Assembly (NCBI GenBank): GCA_045596925.1
Contig: JAZODH010000026.1
Coordinates: 1 to 19,865 of the forward strand
Length of the DNA stretch: 19,865 nt
Direction of reading: 5' to 3'
Origin: SIG710 sp045596925
Lineage (GTDB): Bacteria; Bacillota; Clostridia; Oscillospirales; CAG-272
The notes under the pieces were generated by a model that ran no database searches, was not told the DNA's origin, and saw only the letters and a list, made by a program, of their open reading frames with translations. Numbering within the stretch: the stretch's first letter is position 1; every line of letters starts with the position of its first letter. Positions 1 through 7,912 of the stretch are shown one piece after another. The translations under genes and the position numbers were made by a program.

Positions 1-189
1 GTCATTGCCGCGCCTCCGTCTGAACATTCTTTTGATTTTACCCCAAAGCGACTCGTGATACACGATCACCATTTTTGTGCCGAGAGGAACATTATACGGA
101 AATTCAAGCGTACCTGTCTTTCGGTCGTATTTCCAATCCTCGTTGAGCTTGTCGTTGAGATAGATTTCTTTGATTTTTGGCTTTTTCAC
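1..189 (-). CDS. Hypothetical small basic protein, C-terminus off the window
   Basis: Partial gene with 63 codons visible; the 3' end lies beyond base 1. I chose the GTG at 189-187 because it overlaps the stop of the upstream gene by four bases (GTGA), the same coupling seen along this operon, and has GAGGG seven bases upstream. An in-frame ATG at 216 is possible but has a poor ribosome site. The protein starts MKKPKIKEIYLNDKLNEDW and ends, as far as visible, in an arginine-rich stretch (RMFRRRR). I recognise no domain. It is the most distal early gene seen in the leftward operon. Confidence 0.6.
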   Translation of the reverse strand, partial: MKKPKIKEIYLNDKLNEDWKYDRKTGTLEFPYNVPLGTKMVIVYHESLWGKIKRMFRRRRGND

Positions 190-584
190 TCGCTCGCCCT
201 CGCTTTCACTAAACATTTTTCACACCCATCGTCATAGGGGGATTTTCTATCCCCACAGATCGGGCATACTTCGCTTGGGTGTACGAGCCTGTATGCTATA
301 TCACTTCTGTTCACGGTTTCGTAGCTGAAATCCTCGCGCTTGATTTGGCACTTGTCAACTCCGTCCTCCGTGAAAAATCGTATGACTTTCCCGCGGCTAC
401 CATCGGCAAGCTCCACGGTGTCATTTGGTCTTAAATTCATTTTAGGTGTCACTTCCTCACATAATATTATTATGATTTCCTTGATCTCCACCGCAGAGCA
501 GAACTCTTCATAGGACATATGCCCCATAGACTTCATTGCTCGGCTTGCCTGTTGTAGCTCTCTTTCGGTCCAGTCTTTGCTCAC
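186..584 (-). CDS. Hypothetical protein with C-terminal zinc ribbon
   Basis: 132 residues. The start is a GTG at 584-582 that overlaps the upstream stop (ATGTGA) and sits five bases after GGAGGAA, so the longer reading from an ATG at 731 is rejected as overlap with the ASCH gene. The N-terminal third is helical and charged. The middle (NDTVELADGSRGKVIRF) looks like a small beta-barrel of the KOW/SH3 type. The C-terminus carries CPICG and CEKC, a probable zinc knuckle. Function is unknown; nucleic-acid binding is a guess from the zinc ribbon. Confidence 0.7.
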   Translation of the reverse strand: MSKDWTERELQQASRAMKSMGHMSYEEFCSAVEIKEIIIILCEEVTPKMNLRPNDTVELADGSRGKVIRFFTEDGVDKCQIKREDFSYETVNRSDIAYRLVHPSEVCPICGDRKSPYDDGCEKCLVKARASE

Positions 585-1174
585 ATCGGTTCCTCCACAT
601 AGCACCAGGATTGAGGCGGTCTTGACAAGGGGATCTTGCCGTTCAGATATTCGCAATCGTAATCGCGCTCGTCTGAATTTACCTGTTGGTATTTGAGGTG
701 TTCGCAACCCTCGCAGGCCATCGCTTTGCACTTGGTATAGAACTCACCCAATGATCTTGGTTTGTCGTAAATCACAAGATTGGATATGTGCCAAAAATAC
801 AGGTATTTTCCTTCGCCAAGATAGTCAAGAATTTCTTTGGAGGACAAACAAGCCATCTGAACATCTTCGTATTCTTCGCAGTCGTCGTCTAATTCAAGCC
901 AATCATACTGTGCTATAAAATCACACACAAATTCGCCTATGACTTTGGCCGTCAAAAACTCTGCATATCTTTTACCGCCTGTATAGATATTTCCGCCCTC
1001 TTTTTCGTAGCGCATAGGGATAACAGGGTTGTATGGCGTATTCTGTGTGCAATAGATATACGCCTTGAATGGCACATCAAGCTTCGGTTTGGTTTTTCTG
1101 ACCTCGTTCGTTTTTTTACCTGAGGCTATTTGCTCGCACCACTTGGGGCGAATGCTAATCAATACAGATTTCAT
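581..1174 (-). CDS. ASCH-domain protein
   Basis: 197 residues. The N-terminus reads SIRPKWCEQIASGKK followed by NEVRKT. That is the ASCH signature (RPxW...I..G.KxxExR, about residues 9-27), a PUA-like fold that binds RNA or modified nucleotides; some members are N4-acetylcytidine amidohydrolases. The family usually covers 100-150 residues. Here there is a C-terminal extension with several cysteines (CKAMACEGCEHLKY, CEYL, WCYV) that may hold a metal. ATG at 1174 follows GGAGG and overlaps the preceding stop by four bases. ASCH proteins are frequent in phage accessory regions. The substrate here cannot be told from sequence. Confidence 0.85.
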   Translation of the reverse strand: MKSVLISIRPKWCEQIASGKKTNEVRKTKPKLDVPFKAYIYCTQNTPYNPVIPMRYEKEGGNIYTGGKRYAEFLTAKVIGEFVCDFIAQYDWLELDDDCEEYEDVQMACLSSKEILDYLGEGKYLYFWHISNLVIYDKPRSLGEFYTKCKAMACEGCEHLKYQQVNSDERDYDCEYLNGKIPLSRPPQSWCYVEEPM

Positions 1175-1500
1175 ACCTTCCTCCCATCCGCGAGTGCTTT
1201 CTTTGCGTCGTCATAAGAGAAATAGCACTTGTTGAGATCCAAGATAAACACTCTCCACCATTTCGTTGAATATACGGCAAGTGTTGTATTGCCACCTCTT
1301 GTAACGCATATCCCGTCAACAATGACCGAGTGAATTTTTTTTCGCTTAATGTAGAACACGCTTGCCCCAATTTTAAGAGGTGGAGCAATAACACCGTTTT
1401 TTATGAGATAGTCTGCGCATACCGCAAAATCTTCCGATGTTCCGTCCATACCGTCCAAAGTCGGATTATTTTTAAGCAGTTCTATCAGCCTGTTCCTCAT
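1171..1500 (-). CDS. Small conserved phage protein of unknown function
   Basis: 109 residues starting MRNRLIELLKNN. It has a short helical N-terminus that reads ADYLIKNGVIAPPLKIGASVF, then a beta-rich section and a last helix (YDDAKKAL). Short proteins of this layout (a helix, then a 'nGVi.pP.kvG..v' segment) recur in Clostridia phages as unannotated accessory genes; this is recalled, not searched. The start is ATG at 1500, overlapping the upstream stop by four bases (ATGA) with GGGAG upstream. Role unknown. Confidence 0.7.
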   Translation of the reverse strand: MRNRLIELLKNNPTLDGMDGTSEDFAVCADYLIKNGVIAPPLKIGASVFYIKRKKIHSVIVDGICVTRGGNTTLAVYSTKWWRVFILDLNKCYFSYDDAKKALADGRKV

Positions 1501-1709
1501 TTGCCGCTCCCTTCCGCAAGAGCAACCATTTCCGACAAATCCATCTCGCGTCTTGCGATCCGCAACGTCTGCAGGTCGGTCAGACCGTACTTATCGCGGA
1601 ACGGTACGCAAAGGTCGCACATTGCTTTTTTGGTGAGCTTCTTTTTGTCTATAAGCTCTTGGTAATCGTCCTGTAACCTGGACGCTTCTTTGAAAAAATC
1701 GTTATTCAT
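1497..1709 (-). CDS. Small hypothetical helical protein
   Basis: 70 residues from the ATG at 1709-1707. AAAGGAG lies just upstream and the start overlaps the previous stop by four bases. The longer open frame to 1808 only reflects overlap with the neighbouring zinc-binding gene. The protein is mostly helical and charged (DDYQELIDKKKLTKKAMCDLC, then RIARREMDLSEMVALAEG). No domain is recognised. Confidence 0.65.
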   Translation of the reverse strand: MNNDFFKEASRLQDDYQELIDKKKLTKKAMCDLCVPFRDKYGLTDLQTLRIARREMDLSEMVALAEGSGK

Positions 1710-1960
1710 TTCTGCTCCTTTCTTTGCCTTTTCAGCCGGAGTAACTCTTTCATTCGTGCGGACGAAAGCTCGTTGTGGAGGCAACCGCAACTCTTTTGAC
1801 GGCTCCACTCATACGCAAAATTGTTCTTTCGCACAACGACGATCCGTCCGCACCTCGTACATTGGCAACGCCAATAACTCTCTCCATTGTGTATGTGGGA
1901 TAAGCCGAGAACGTGGAGAAAATTGTAATCGTTGCCTGTTATGTCAATCAGATTGCCCAT
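1706..1960 (-). CDS. Small zinc-binding protein (AP2/HNH-associated N-terminal domain type)
   Basis: 84 residues. Starts MGNLIDITGNDYNFLHVLG and then has CQCTRCGRIVVVR and KSCGCL. The pattern 'lidlTG..f..L.V......W.C.C.CG....v....l......SCGC' is the short zinc module found at the N-terminus of many phage AP2/HNH-type proteins and also alone. Here it is alone, with a basic helical tail (KELLRLKRQRKEQK) in place of an endonuclease domain. It probably binds DNA. ATG at 1960 has AAAGGAG at good spacing and overlaps the upstream gene by 17 bases. Confidence 0.75.
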   Translation of the reverse strand: MGNLIDITGNDYNFLHVLGLSHIHNGESYWRCQCTRCGRIVVVRKNNFAYEWSRQKSCGCLHNELSSARMKELLRLKRQRKEQK

Positions 1961-2720
1961 AACTTTCTCCTTTCGTCCTTATGTATTCGTCAACCATAGC
2001 GTCCACCTGTTCGAAGGTCTTTCCGTATTGAAATCCCTTGGTGGCGGTATTTGTTTCTTTTGCAAGTATCGCAAGCTCGTTCCAAAGGTGCGGATATGAC
2101 ATTTTGAATTCTGCCATCTCTGCTATGCTTTGGTTGGGGCAAAACCAACACCCTTGACGGCATCTTTTTTCATAGACCGGGGAGAGCAAATTCTTTGATC
2201 TGCATATCGGGTAGGTGTCTACCTCGTATATGTTCAGTTCTTCCAAAAGCGATCTGTGCCCTCGGTTTTCGTGCATACCTTTCAGCCGATCCTCTTCATC
2301 GGCGGCTATGCCCTCAAACATAATTGTTTTGACAAACAGCTTTTTCAGAAAGTTGCGGATAGGCACGACCTTAGATTGATTGAATTTGCACATACCGCCA
2401 ATCACGAAGCCGTATTTCATACCGTTTTGCTCAGGGTGCTTGCTTTTGTATTTTGATTTGTGAAACCAATGCAGATAGTCGCGTGGATCACTCAAAACCT
2501 CCACTCTGTACCCCCAACTCTCAAAGGTTGGAATTGCTACATCAAGCACCCATTGAACGTGCTCGGGGTGGTCGGCGTATATCTTGCGCTTTCTGTCAAA
2601 CCACGGCAGAGATATGAGGATAAGGTCTATATGAATACCGAGCTCGTGAGCAAGAATTATCGTAGCAGTGCTATCCTTGCCCCCACTCCACGACACTACG
2701 TTCAATGTGCGCTTTTTCAC
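1944..2720 (-). CDS. PAPS reductase / DndC-like PP-loop ATPase family protein
   Basis: 258 residues. SGGKDS at about residues 12-17 is the PP-loop of N-type ATP pyrophosphatases (PAPS reductase, ATP sulfurylase, DndC). Further cysteines are C111, C172 and a CX3CX2C cluster at 187-194 (CRQGCWFC), which could bind a metal or an iron-sulfur cluster. Family members activate sulfate, or adenylate a substrate for sulfur insertion; phage members have been linked to nucleic-acid modification. It starts at a GTG (2720) overlapping the stop of the AAA+ gene by four bases, with GGAGG seven bases upstream. Too short for IbrA (DUF3440). The true substrate is unknown; I see no cysteine desulfurase or DndD/E beside it. 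Confidence 0.85.
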   Translation of the reverse strand: MKKRTLNVVSWSGGKDSTATIILAHELGIHIDLILISLPWFDRKRKIYADHPEHVQWVLDVAIPTFESWGYRVEVLSDPRDYLHWFHKSKYKSKHPEQNGMKYGFVIGGMCKFNQSKVVPIRNFLKKLFVKTIMFEGIAADEEDRLKGMHENRGHRSLLEELNIYEVDTYPICRSKNLLSPVYEKRCRQGCWFCPNQSIAEMAEFKMSYPHLWNELAILAKETNTATKGFQYGKTFEQVDAMVDEYIRTKGESYGQSD

Positions 2721-3601
2721 TCCAAAGCCTCCAATTCTTTTTGGATGATGTATTCGACAATGCTATTTTCCACATCAGACTGCTTTTCGACATCTGCTAC
2801 AAGCCAAGACAAATCTTTTTCGTCAAGCTCGTAGCCGCAGTTTGCGAGATAGCTTTTTGCAAAGTCTCTTTTTTCGCCGGGGAGAAGCCGCGTTATTTCG
2901 TGGCTTCTCGTGAAACGCCGAGCTATTGCTTTATCAATGACATCGATCCTGTTGGTTGCCGCAAGAACTACCACATTGTTCCCCAGGAGATCGAGCGACT
3001 GAATAAGCGATATTACAACGCGAGACATTTCTCCCACGCCCTTGTCGCTTCCTCTCTCGGAGCCAATGGCGTCAATTTCGTCAAGCATAAGAACGCACCG
3101 CTGCTGTTTCGCAAAATCGAAAACGCGCTGAATGTTCTGACCAGTCTGACCGAGAAGCGAAGAAATGAGGTGAGATATATTGAGATACAGAAACGGAATT
3201 CCGAGCTTGTATGCCACATATTTACCGAACGTCGTTTTTCCTGTACCGCTCTCTCCGTATAAAAGAGTGGCGTTGAGATGCCGAATGCGCTTTTCTTGGA
3301 GTTTTTCGCCAACCTTGTCCGCGGCGGCAATATCAACAAGCACATTCCACTCTCGTTTAGAGAGATAGTATCTTTCCTCGATAAAGGTTTCGGACACGTC
3401 CTCCATTGTGGCAAAAGCAGAAATGTTTGGAGGAAGCTGCATCACCATAGGCTCGCTTCGGAGTCTTTTTATCGTTCTTTCACAGTAGCTCTTGTCCTTT
3501 TGGGATTTGTCGGCTTCGAGCACCAAAATGGCGTTTTTCTTTGCTCTGTTTATATCGCCGTTTGCAACTGCATTTACAAGGTTTCTTACGTTCTCTGTCA
3601 T
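2717..3601 (-). CDS. AAA+ ATPase (FtsH/Cdc48-like module)
   Basis: 294 residues from ATG 3601. A GTG at 3607 overlaps the upstream stop but is only two bases from GAGG, while the ATG is eight bases from it. Walker A GESGTGKTT is at about 116-124, Walker B VLMLDEID at about 170-177, sensor-1 AATN near 215 and paired arginines (ARRF) near 228, a plausible arginine finger. An N-terminal helical region of about 95 residues precedes the ATPase core; a short helical lid follows. No protease or nuclease domain is fused, so its effect must come through partners, perhaps the coiled-coil protein translated just before it. Likely a hexameric remodelling ATPase; target unknown. Confidence 0.9.
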   Translation of the reverse strand: MTENVRNLVNAVANGDINRAKKNAILVLEADKSQKDKSYCERTIKRLRSEPMVMQLPPNISAFATMEDVSETFIEERYYLSKREWNVLVDIAAADKVGEKLQEKRIRHLNATLLYGESGTGKTTFGKYVAYKLGIPFLYLNISHLISSLLGQTGQNIQRVFDFAKQQRCVLMLDEIDAIGSERGSDKGVGEMSRVVISLIQSLDLLGNNVVVLAATNRIDVIDKAIARRFTRSHEITRLLPGEKRDFAKSYLANCGYELDEKDLSWLVADVEKQSDVENSIVEYIIQKELEALE

Positions 3602-3603
3602 AT

Positions 3604-4305
3604 TCACGACCTCGATGGCATAACGCCCATTAAGACCGCCGAGCCCTTGTCGGTACTCACGTACAAGCTGTAAGTGGGGCGCCTTTGAAACGTTCCGCGT
3701 GCGCCATACGCGTAAGTTTGAACGGTTGCCTTTTCATCAACACCGAGCACGCGCCACACCGCGTCAACGAATTTCTTTTGAACATACGCGGTGCCGATTT
3801 TAAGCACCTCGTAGGGAGGCTTTTTGATATATCGACTGTCTTTCCAAAAAGTTTCGGTAACGTCCTCGTATTCACCGATCGGCTTGCCCTCAATGGTTTC
3901 CTTTGGCGTGATATTAAACTGCGAAAGGCAGTATTCCTCATTCATCGGAAACTCTCTGTTTTCTTCAAGGAGAGGCGGGCGCTCGTTCAGAGCAACAAGG
4001 AGGTATGTATTGCAGATGATGAACTTGTCGCGGCAAATACCGTATCCCTCAAAGTTCCTGTGTTTTTCCTCTTCGTTCTTGCCCTGCAAAAACAGGAGGC
4101 TATATCCATACTCCCCGAGGTCGCCTGCCTTGACGCGCATTTTCAACTCTGCAACCTCTTGTTCAAGAGAAGTCTGCTTTTCTTCGGCGTCCTCGATTTG
4201 ATTTTGGATTTTATAGGAGAGGTCATACAAACTGTCAATGTGATCGCTCAGAGTGTCGAGCTCTTTTTGCTTCACTTCAAGTGTTGTTGAGAAAATTTCG
4301 TTCAT
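3604..4305 (-). CDS. Hypothetical protein with N-terminal coiled coil
   Basis: 233 residues. Residues about 8-60 form a strong heptad-type coiled coil (ELDTLSDHIDSLYDL, QIEDAEEKQTSLEQEVAELK). The rest is mixed alpha/beta without a signature I can name. The C-terminal phrase DKGSAVLMGVMP faintly resembles the end of sliding-clamp-like folds, but that is too weak to call. ATG at 4305 is preceded by GAGGAGG with five-base spacing. Its stop overlaps the possible GTG start of the AAA+ gene, so the two proteins are probably made together; an adaptor or substrate role for the ATPase is an inference. Confidence 0.7.
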   Translation of the reverse strand: MNEIFSTTLEVKQKELDTLSDHIDSLYDLSYKIQNQIEDAEEKQTSLEQEVAELKMRVKAGDLGEYGYSLLFLQGKNEEEKHRNFEGYGICRDKFIICNTYLLVALNERPPLLEENREFPMNEEYCLSQFNITPKETIEGKPIGEYEDVTETFWKDSRYIKKPPYEVLKIGTAYVQKKFVDAVWRVLGVDEKATVQTYAYGARGTFQRRPTYSLYVSTDKGSAVLMGVMPSRS

Positions 4306-4317
4306 AGCCGCACCTCC

Positions 4318-4620
4318 TCAACATTCGTAGTAGACCTTGACGTACTGTCCGGGCACGTCGGTCTTGAAATACAGATAACCGTAGTAATCGTCCTCGCAAT
4401 ATCCCGTCCACTGATTGACGAAATAATCTCCGTTTTCCTTTGCAATGCGCTCGTCGCCCTCGCAGAGATATTCTCCCTTCACCGAAAGTCCGCTGACAAG
4501 CTGTGCCTCAAACCACCGAACACCGTCGATGTCGAAATCCTTGCCCGCGAGCTTTTTTATAAGGTGCTCGATCTGAGCGACCTTGCCCGCAATCTTCTTG
4601 ATTTCCTTGTAGATTTTCAT
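4318..4620 (-). CDS. Hypothetical acidic protein
   Basis: 100 residues. A short basic helical start (MKIYKEIKKIAGKVAQIEHLIKK in outline) is followed by an aromatic, acidic beta-rich segment (YFVNQWTGYCEDDYYGYLYFK) and a final VKVYYEC. No known domain. Start ATG 4620 overlaps the stop of the HNH-like gene by four bases; GGAGG lies about nine bases upstream within that gene. Confidence 0.65.
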   Translation of the reverse strand: MKIYKEIKKIAGKVAQIEHLIKKLAGKDFDIDGVRWFEAQLVSGLSVKGEYLCEGDERIAKENGDYFVNQWTGYCEDDYYGYLYFKTDVPGQYVKVYYEC

Positions 4621-4934
4621 TCTTCATCTTCCTCCAAAAGATAATTTTTCCCGAACAGCTGACGGAATTCGTCAACTGTCCATCCGTAGTGTTTCATTGC
4701 GATTTTTTGAACTTCTGATTTGAGCGCCTTGTCTACCTCGGCGTTTACGTGAACGGCGTCCTCCCCGAAAATATGACAACGGAAATGACACAGGGGAACT
4801 TTTAAGCCGTAGCGTTCAGACTTTTTGCGGAACGGTCCTCCAAATACGTGGTGTACGTCAAGAGGATCGCTCCCTCCGCGTCTGCCGCAGAGGTAGCAAC
4901 GCTCTTTGCTTGGTTGTATTATGCTTTTAGCCAT
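4617..4934 (-). CDS. HNH-like zinc protein (phage HNH homologue)
   Basis: 105 residues. CYLCG near the start, then DPLDVHHVFGG, SERYGLKVPLC and a closing CH. This order (CxxC, HH, LC..CH) matches the small HNH-fold proteins common in phages of Firmicutes; the tail WTVDEFRQLFGKNY is also typical. HH would supply the catalytic and metal histidines, so nuclease activity is possible but unproven. Overlaps the DUF3268 gene by eight bases; its ribosome site is weak, suggesting coupled translation. Confidence 0.8.
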   Translation of the reverse strand: MAKSIIQPSKERCYLCGRRGGSDPLDVHHVFGGPFRKKSERYGLKVPLCHFRCHIFGEDAVHVNAEVDKALKSEVQKIAMKHYGWTVDEFRQLFGKNYLLEEDEE

Positions 4935-5304
4935 TCGCCCACGCTTTCAGAATTTCAAGCGCCCTGTCGAGCTGCTTCAAATCGAAGTAGCCGAAATGAC
5001 AATCAGCCACAGGAATGTTCAGAGCTTCGGCGAGCCTCCTGTAACAGCTGCGCCGTTGCTTTCCATTTCGCCACATCGAGTCAAAGAGATTGTGGCACTG
5101 TATTTTCTTTTCCCGCATCTCTGCATTGGCGAGGATCCCAAGAGCTTCCCTCGGGCGCGGTTGGTGCGTACCGACATAGGCTCCGCATCGTCGGCAGTGA
5201 TAACAATATCCGCTACCGTACGGCTTGCCGTAAATCTTGGCGTTGCTCACATACTCGACCGAGCCGCCGCAGAGATTGCAAATTTTTGGATATAATGGTA
5301 TCAT
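4927..5304 (-). CDS. DUF3268 zinc-finger-containing protein
   Basis: 125 residues. Two zinc knuckles (CNLCG near residue 9, CYHCRRCGAYVGTH near 34), then LGILANAEMREKK, then RRSCYRRLAEALNIP and CHFGYFDL. This is the order of DUF3268 proteins (xCPxCG ... YVG.H ... LG.LANaelR ... ecHiG.fd), which occur almost only in phages and mobile elements. Function undetermined. Preceded by GAGAGGG; it begins ten bases after the stop of the adenine methyltransferase. Confidence 0.85.
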   Translation of the reverse strand: MIPLYPKICNLCGGSVEYVSNAKIYGKPYGSGYCYHCRRCGAYVGTHQPRPREALGILANAEMREKKIQCHNLFDSMWRNGKQRRSCYRRLAEALNIPVADCHFGYFDLKQLDRALEILKAWANG

Positions 5305-5313
5305 TTCGCCCTC

Positions 5314-6072
5314 TCAAAAGTTGGTCCATATTTTTTCTGTTCGCGGTAATCCCATCTGCGCCGTTGTAGCAACCGTATCGGTGTTCCAACCTTGCAGAAC
5401 GGAATTGTAAAGGTCGTTGTCATATCCGCTGATTATTACCATAGAGCGACTGCGCTTTATAGCTTCCAACAGTACGATGTGGTCTTGTGTTGACATTTCA
5501 TCGGCATAGATATTTCGCTTCCGCAATTCCTGCAGGTACGGAGGATCGCAGTAGATCAAAGTGTTCGGGTCGCTGTATCGCTCTATTAGCGTTGCCGCGT
5601 CCGTATTTTCGATTTGAGCGTTCTTTAGTCTTTGGCAACACGAAACAATGATGTCGGGCAAATCGTTCCACATAGTCGCGCATCGTGGTCCTCCGTGGGT
5701 TTGCACGTTGCGCCAGCTGTTCTTGCTACTGTTGCTCGTTCCAAAAGATTGGTGGTAGCGAACTAAGGTGCGCCGAGCTTGTTCCACAGGGTCGCTCGTA
5801 GGAGCGTAACAATATTTGAATTCATCACGCGCAAACGGTGTGAGGCTGATCGCCCTTGCAAGTTCTTCCGGGCGCTCGCGGCACACGCGGAAAAGGTTGA
5901 CTATCTCGCCGTTTATGTCATTGACGGTTTCAATGTAAACAGGATCCTTTTTGAAGAACACCGCACCCGATCCGAAGAACGGTTCCAAGTAAACCTTGTG
6001 CGGAGGAAAGTGAGATATAACCCAATCCGCGATGCGCCATTTTGCGCCGGGGTATTTAAGTATCGCTTTCAT
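5314..6072 (-). CDS. DNA adenine methyltransferase, D12 class (Dam-like)
   Basis: 252 residues, normal for the family. YPGAKWR (residues 7-13) and EPFFGSGAVFF (30-40) are the AdoMet-binding motifs; DPPY (176-179) is the catalytic motif of N6-adenine methyltransferases. The ending (GLPRTEKIWTNF) matches the usual family terminus, so the gene looks complete. No restriction endonuclease is adjacent, so it is probably an orphan phage methylase that marks phage DNA against host restriction or regulates it. Target sequence cannot be read from the protein. It overlaps the larger methyltransferase gene by 17 bases and lacks a strong ribosome site of its own. Confidence 0.93.
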   Translation of the reverse strand: MKAILKYPGAKWRIADWVISHFPPHKVYLEPFFGSGAVFFKKDPVYIETVNDINGEIVNLFRVCRERPEELARAISLTPFARDEFKYCYAPTSDPVEQARRTLVRYHQSFGTSNSSKNSWRNVQTHGGPRCATMWNDLPDIIVSCCQRLKNAQIENTDAATLIERYSDPNTLIYCDPPYLQELRKRNIYADEMSTQDHIVLLEAIKRSRSMVIISGYDNDLYNSVLQGWNTDTVATTAQMGLPRTEKIWTNF

Positions 6073-7912
6073 ACTGCATTCCAGAGCCGAGCAACATCTG
6101 TTGAGTATTTGCGGTCAGATAGTAACGAGCCTCAGACATCACCTTTTCGTAGGCTTCTTTGCCTTGGAATTCGTCAATGACGGTCTTTTCCTCGTCGGTC
6201 ATATCGGCGTAGTGCGTCTTACCATAATTCGGGGGAAGCCAATTCTTTCGTTGACTGCCGAAGATGTTGAGCTTATCGAGCAGGCGCTCGTTGGTGAACT
6301 CAATATGGCAAGTGCCTTTTTTGTAGAACGTAACCACAAAATACTTGCAAGAGATTTTTCGGCTGACACAGCGGTTTTTCGCGGCTTCAAGCACATTCCA
6401 AAGATTGACCTCTTCTGTTTCGCAGTTGTCGAGATAATTCAGCGACTTTTCGATGTCGGAGAGGGTGCTATAAATCGTGTTCACGCTTATCGTATCGTCA
6501 TACTTGCGATACCAACTGTCATAGGCGAAACAACCGTGTATGGGGATAATGACCTTTTTATTGATGCGGTGTGCTTTGTTGGTTTTCCAACCGCTGTAAT
6601 AGTGGATATTGTTCTGACATTCGGGGTACCAAGAGTGTTGAGAAGAAAGCTTATCAAAGGTTGCAAGGATAGTTTCTTCAACTCCGCGAGAGAGCGAGGC
6701 TTCAATGCGCTTCAATACCTCCTGGATATTGAACATCGAAAAATCGTATTCTGCCATCTCCTGCACTTTCTCTTGGAATTCCTTTTTCAGATTGCTCGTG
6801 AGCTGACCTGTGAATTGGTCGTTGTGGAAAAAGCAATGCCAATATTTCATCCGCACCTTTTTGAGATACTCGTTGATGTCAAGTCCGCTTGAACATTTGT
6901 GATCGCCGAGTTGCAGGGTGAGGATTGAGTCAGACCACCGCATACTTTCCGCTCGAGCCTCTTCTGTTTCGCCAACAGGGAGCCTGTCTTGTATGTACGG
7001 CTCTACGGCTTGGTACTCACGAATAAGGCGAATTGTTGCCTTGCACTCAAAGTTGTATTGGTCGATCAACTGTTGGATGGGGTCCGAGCTTATGAGCTCG
7101 GAGTGTTCGCCTTGCTCACATTCCACCTTTTCGGCTTTTTTCAGAGCTTCAAAGAACAGGCTATCTCTCTGTTTCCTCGGTATCTCGATTTTTACCATAG
7201 CAATCTCAACGTCGGTTTCGCGCTCGGCGTGGGAAAACTGATTTTCAAGATAAGTGATTTGTGCGCCGTGTTTCTCCAACTTTTTCTGCAAGATTTTTCG
7301 GATTTTGCTATAAGGATTTCGGATTGTTTCTGCATTGAGCAGACAAACAATGTCGCCTCCGCTTTCCTCTTGGATTTGTATTGCTCTCATAAGGTGTTCG
7401 GCTCCGAACTCAAACGGAGGGTTCATTACGATAAGGTCATATTGCTTGTGGGTGATGAAATTCAAAAAATCGTTTCCGACAATGCGAACGGAGTCGCTGT
7501 CGTATATAGCACATTGCCGGCAAACCTCTTCCTCTTCGGCTCTGATTTCGTCGGTTTTATCGTCATAGCGAATTTCGCGGAATTTTTCTTTTTTCTCCCA
7601 ATACTCGTTTCGAGCTTTCTTGCCGAAAAAGGTATAGTCTAAAACGCCGCGGAGGTTGGGGTCTATCTCAATGCAGTCGATTTTGATACCCATAAAATCT
7701 CGACTGTCATAAAAGGATCTCCAATTCCTGTGCCGATACTTGTAAATGGCATTTAAGACACCGTACACAATGTTGCCTTTACCTGCGCTTGGTTCCAACA
7801 CTGTTTTGATGCTTCTCCATTCCACGCCCTCCAACATCTTTTCCACAAGCTCGGGAGGAGTCGGGTAAAACCCGACATCCTCTTGAACATAGGAAACGAC
7901 ATCATTCATCAT
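6056..7912 (-). CDS. N6-adenine methyltransferase with DUF4942 C-terminal domain
   Basis: 618 residues from ATG 7912 (GGAGG eight bases upstream, start overlapping the end of the ParB-like gene). YPTPPELVEKML and LEPSAGKGNIV (about 40-49) form the AdoMet site, and NPPF (164-167) is the catalytic motif of gamma-type adenine methyltransferases. The C-terminal third (YFVVTFYKKGTCHIEF, LLDKLNIFGSQRKNWLPP, EEKTVIDEFQG) is DUF4942, often fused to or beside phage methylases. The middle is long and helical. Likely a second phage DNA modification enzyme. A longer frame from 7969 is rejected because it overlaps the ParB-like tail and has no better start. Confidence 0.9.
   Translation of the reverse strand: MMNDVVSYVQEDVGFYPTPPELVEKMLEGVEWRSIKTVLEPSAGKGNIVYGVLNAIYKYRHRNWRSFYDSRDFMGIKIDCIEIDPNLRGVLDYTFFGKKARNEYWEKKEKFREIRYDDKTDEIRAEEEEVCRQCAIYDSDSVRIVGNDFLNFITHKQYDLIVMNPPFEFGAEHLMRAIQIQEESGGDIVCLLNAETIRNPYSKIRKILQKKLEKHGAQITYLENQFSHAERETDVEIAMVKIEIPRKQRDSLFFEALKKAEKVECEQGEHSELISSDPIQQLIDQYNFECKATIRLIREYQAVEPYIQDRLPVGETEEARAESMRWSDSILTLQLGDHKCSSGLDINEYLKKVRMKYWHCFFHNDQFTGQLTSNLKKEFQEKVQEMAEYDFSMFNIQEVLKRIEASLSRGVEETILATFDKLSSQHSWYPECQNNIHYYSGWKTNKAHRINKKVIIPIHGCFAYDSWYRKYDDTISVNTIYSTLSDIEKSLNYLDNCETEEVNLWNVLEAAKNRCVSRKISCKYFVVTFYKKGTCHIEFTNERLLDKLNIFGSQRKNWLPPNYGKTHYADMTDEEKTVIDEFQGKEAYEKVMSEARYYLTANTQQMLLGSGMQYESDT

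Noticed and set aside
1944..2720. DndC phosphorothioation system
   Set aside because: Only the PP-loop family match is present; no DndA, DndB, DndD or DndE-like neighbour is in the window.
6032..6892. 286-codon open frame on the plus strand
   Set aside because: Antisense to the DUF4942 methyltransferase and the methylase junction, with no promoter or ribosome site.
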